A stretch of 64,000 nucleotides of DNA from CBDDGJ01 sp965199285 (GTDB lineage Bacteria; Pseudomonadota; Alphaproteobacteria; RS24), in assembly GCA_965199285.1 (NCBI GenBank), contig OZ240687.1, positions 1,240,001 to 1,304,000 on the forward strand, written 5' to 3'. Below are positions 63,352 to 64,000 of this stretch, piece by piece. The notes below the pieces were generated by a model. That model was not told the origin of the DNA. It saw only the letters and a program-made list of their open reading frames with translations, and made no database searches. A program made the position numbers and the translations under genes. How positions within the stretch are numbered: position 1 is the stretch's first letter; each line of letters begins with the position of its first letter.

Positions 63352-64000
63352 ATGAGCCTATCATATGTAGATCGGTTGTTTCTGCTTATTTTATCTTTCT
63401 TTATGAGCCTAGCCCCTTTGGCAGCACAGGAGATCAATCTGGAAACATCACGCCAATATTTTGAAACACTGGACACGCAAAATAAAAATAATCAAACCCC
63501 CAATATACAAGACCAAAAAAATCCGTCACCCCAACCAAATTCTGCAACACAGGGGTTTACCCAAAACCAAATCGTGATAGAGGTGAGCAAGTTTCTTGGC
63601 GCATCGGCAGAAACAGTCGCTGAGTTGGTTGATCGCGCCTTTCGTAGCTATGGCGCGCCTGATGCCGTTATCCGTGGCGATGAGTTAAATATTGCCGCGA
63701 TCATAGGCGTGCGCTATGGGCGCGGCAACATACAACTTGCCAATGGCGAAACCCATGATATTTATTGGCGCGGTCCCTCGGTTGGGTTTGATGCGGGCGG
63801 CAATGCCTCTAAAAGTTTCACGCTGGTTTATGGTCTAAATAGTCCTGATGAGATTTATTACCGGTTTAGCGGCGTTGATGCCTCTGCCTATTATATTGGT
63901 GGCTTGTCGATGAATTATTTGCAGCGCGACAATATTACATTGGTTCCCATTCGGGTTGGGTTTGGTCTTAAATTAGGCGCGAGTCTTGGCTATCTAAAAT
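63352..64000 (+). CDS. eipA: EipA-like DUF1134 protein (3' end missing)
   Basis: Envelope integrity protein of alphaproteobacteria; 216 residues are visible and the frame is still open at the window end. A signal peptide (ending AAQ), a Gln/Asn-rich linker, and the DUF1134 core: DIYWRGPSVGFDAGGNASK, FTLVYGLNSPDEIYYRFSG and ASAYYIGGLSMNYL, with VGFGLKLGASLGYLK at the edge. GGGAG lies upstream of the ATG. Probably periplasmic and essential-like in relatives. Confidence 0.9.
   Translation, partial: MSLSYVDRLFLLILSFFMSLAPLAAQEINLETSRQYFETLDTQNKNNQTPNIQDQKNPSPQPNSATQGFTQNQIVIEVSKFLGASAETVAELVDRAFRSYGAPDAVIRGDELNIAAIIGVRYGRGNIQLANGETHDIYWRGPSVGFDAGGNASKSFTLVYGLNSPDEIYYRFSGVDASAYYIGGLSMNYLQRDNITLVPIRVGFGLKLGASLGYLK

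Overview
The window reads as chromosomal DNA of an alphaproteobacterium, most likely a marine one of SAR116/Rhodospirillales type. The evidence is the alphaproteobacterial forms of ribosomal protein L32, EipA (DUF1134), DUF2125 and MetX-MetW, the streamlined and often overlapping gene order, and a PHO-box-led lipid remodelling operon. The species is an inference; no rRNA gene is present.

Left third (1-24 kb): the end of a GldFG-type ABC system with a DUF4340 partner; a flavin monooxygenase; a 547-base gene-free stretch carrying three inverted repeats; three acyl-CoA dehydrogenases (two coupled as a likely heteromer); an arsenate reductase/aquaporin pair; and an ornithine-lipid acyltransferase, PlcP-type phospholipase and glycosyltransferase operon. 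PHO-box-like 11-mer repeats precede both the arsenic pair and the lipid operon, so both probably answer to phosphate starvation. Next come an ECF sigma/anti-sigma/periplasmic sensor cassette, a haloalkane dehalogenase, a cobalamin uptake locus (btuF, btuC, B12 riboswitch, btuB, btuD), an orphan MlaF-like ATPase, msrA, a CoA transferase and a photolyase.

Middle (24-53 kb): an amidohydrolase, an MFS permease, a DUF1329 protein, malate synthase G and a thioesterase lead into an accessory island at 31.8-34.4 kb. The island holds a tandemly duplicated four-helix membrane protein gene, an upstream gene broken by one in-frame TGA, and another small membrane protein. Core metabolism follows: rpmF, the pabB-pabA-pabC folate genes with gloB, metX-metW, chorismate mutase-hisC-tyrA, and a tightly overlapping argH-lptM-lysA-ftsE-ftsX chain with YdcF, DUF2125 and SRPBCC genes. 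A TlpA-like thioredoxin, an inositol-monophosphatase-family gene and an N-formylglutamate amidohydrolase close this part.

Right part (53.4-64 kb): tRNA-Val(GAC) is followed by a compact type II-C CRISPR-Cas locus: a tracrRNA gene read leftward, then cas9, cas1 and cas2 read rightward, then a six-repeat array. The anti-repeat pairing, an adjacent hairpin, a T-rich terminator, and an extended -10 motif (TGGTACAAC) at the end of every repeat all indicate that tracrRNA and crRNAs are read from the minus strand, against the cas operon, with a promoter in each repeat. The window ends with a DUF2855 protein, an ABC exporter, a cysQ-like phosphatase and a truncated eipA.
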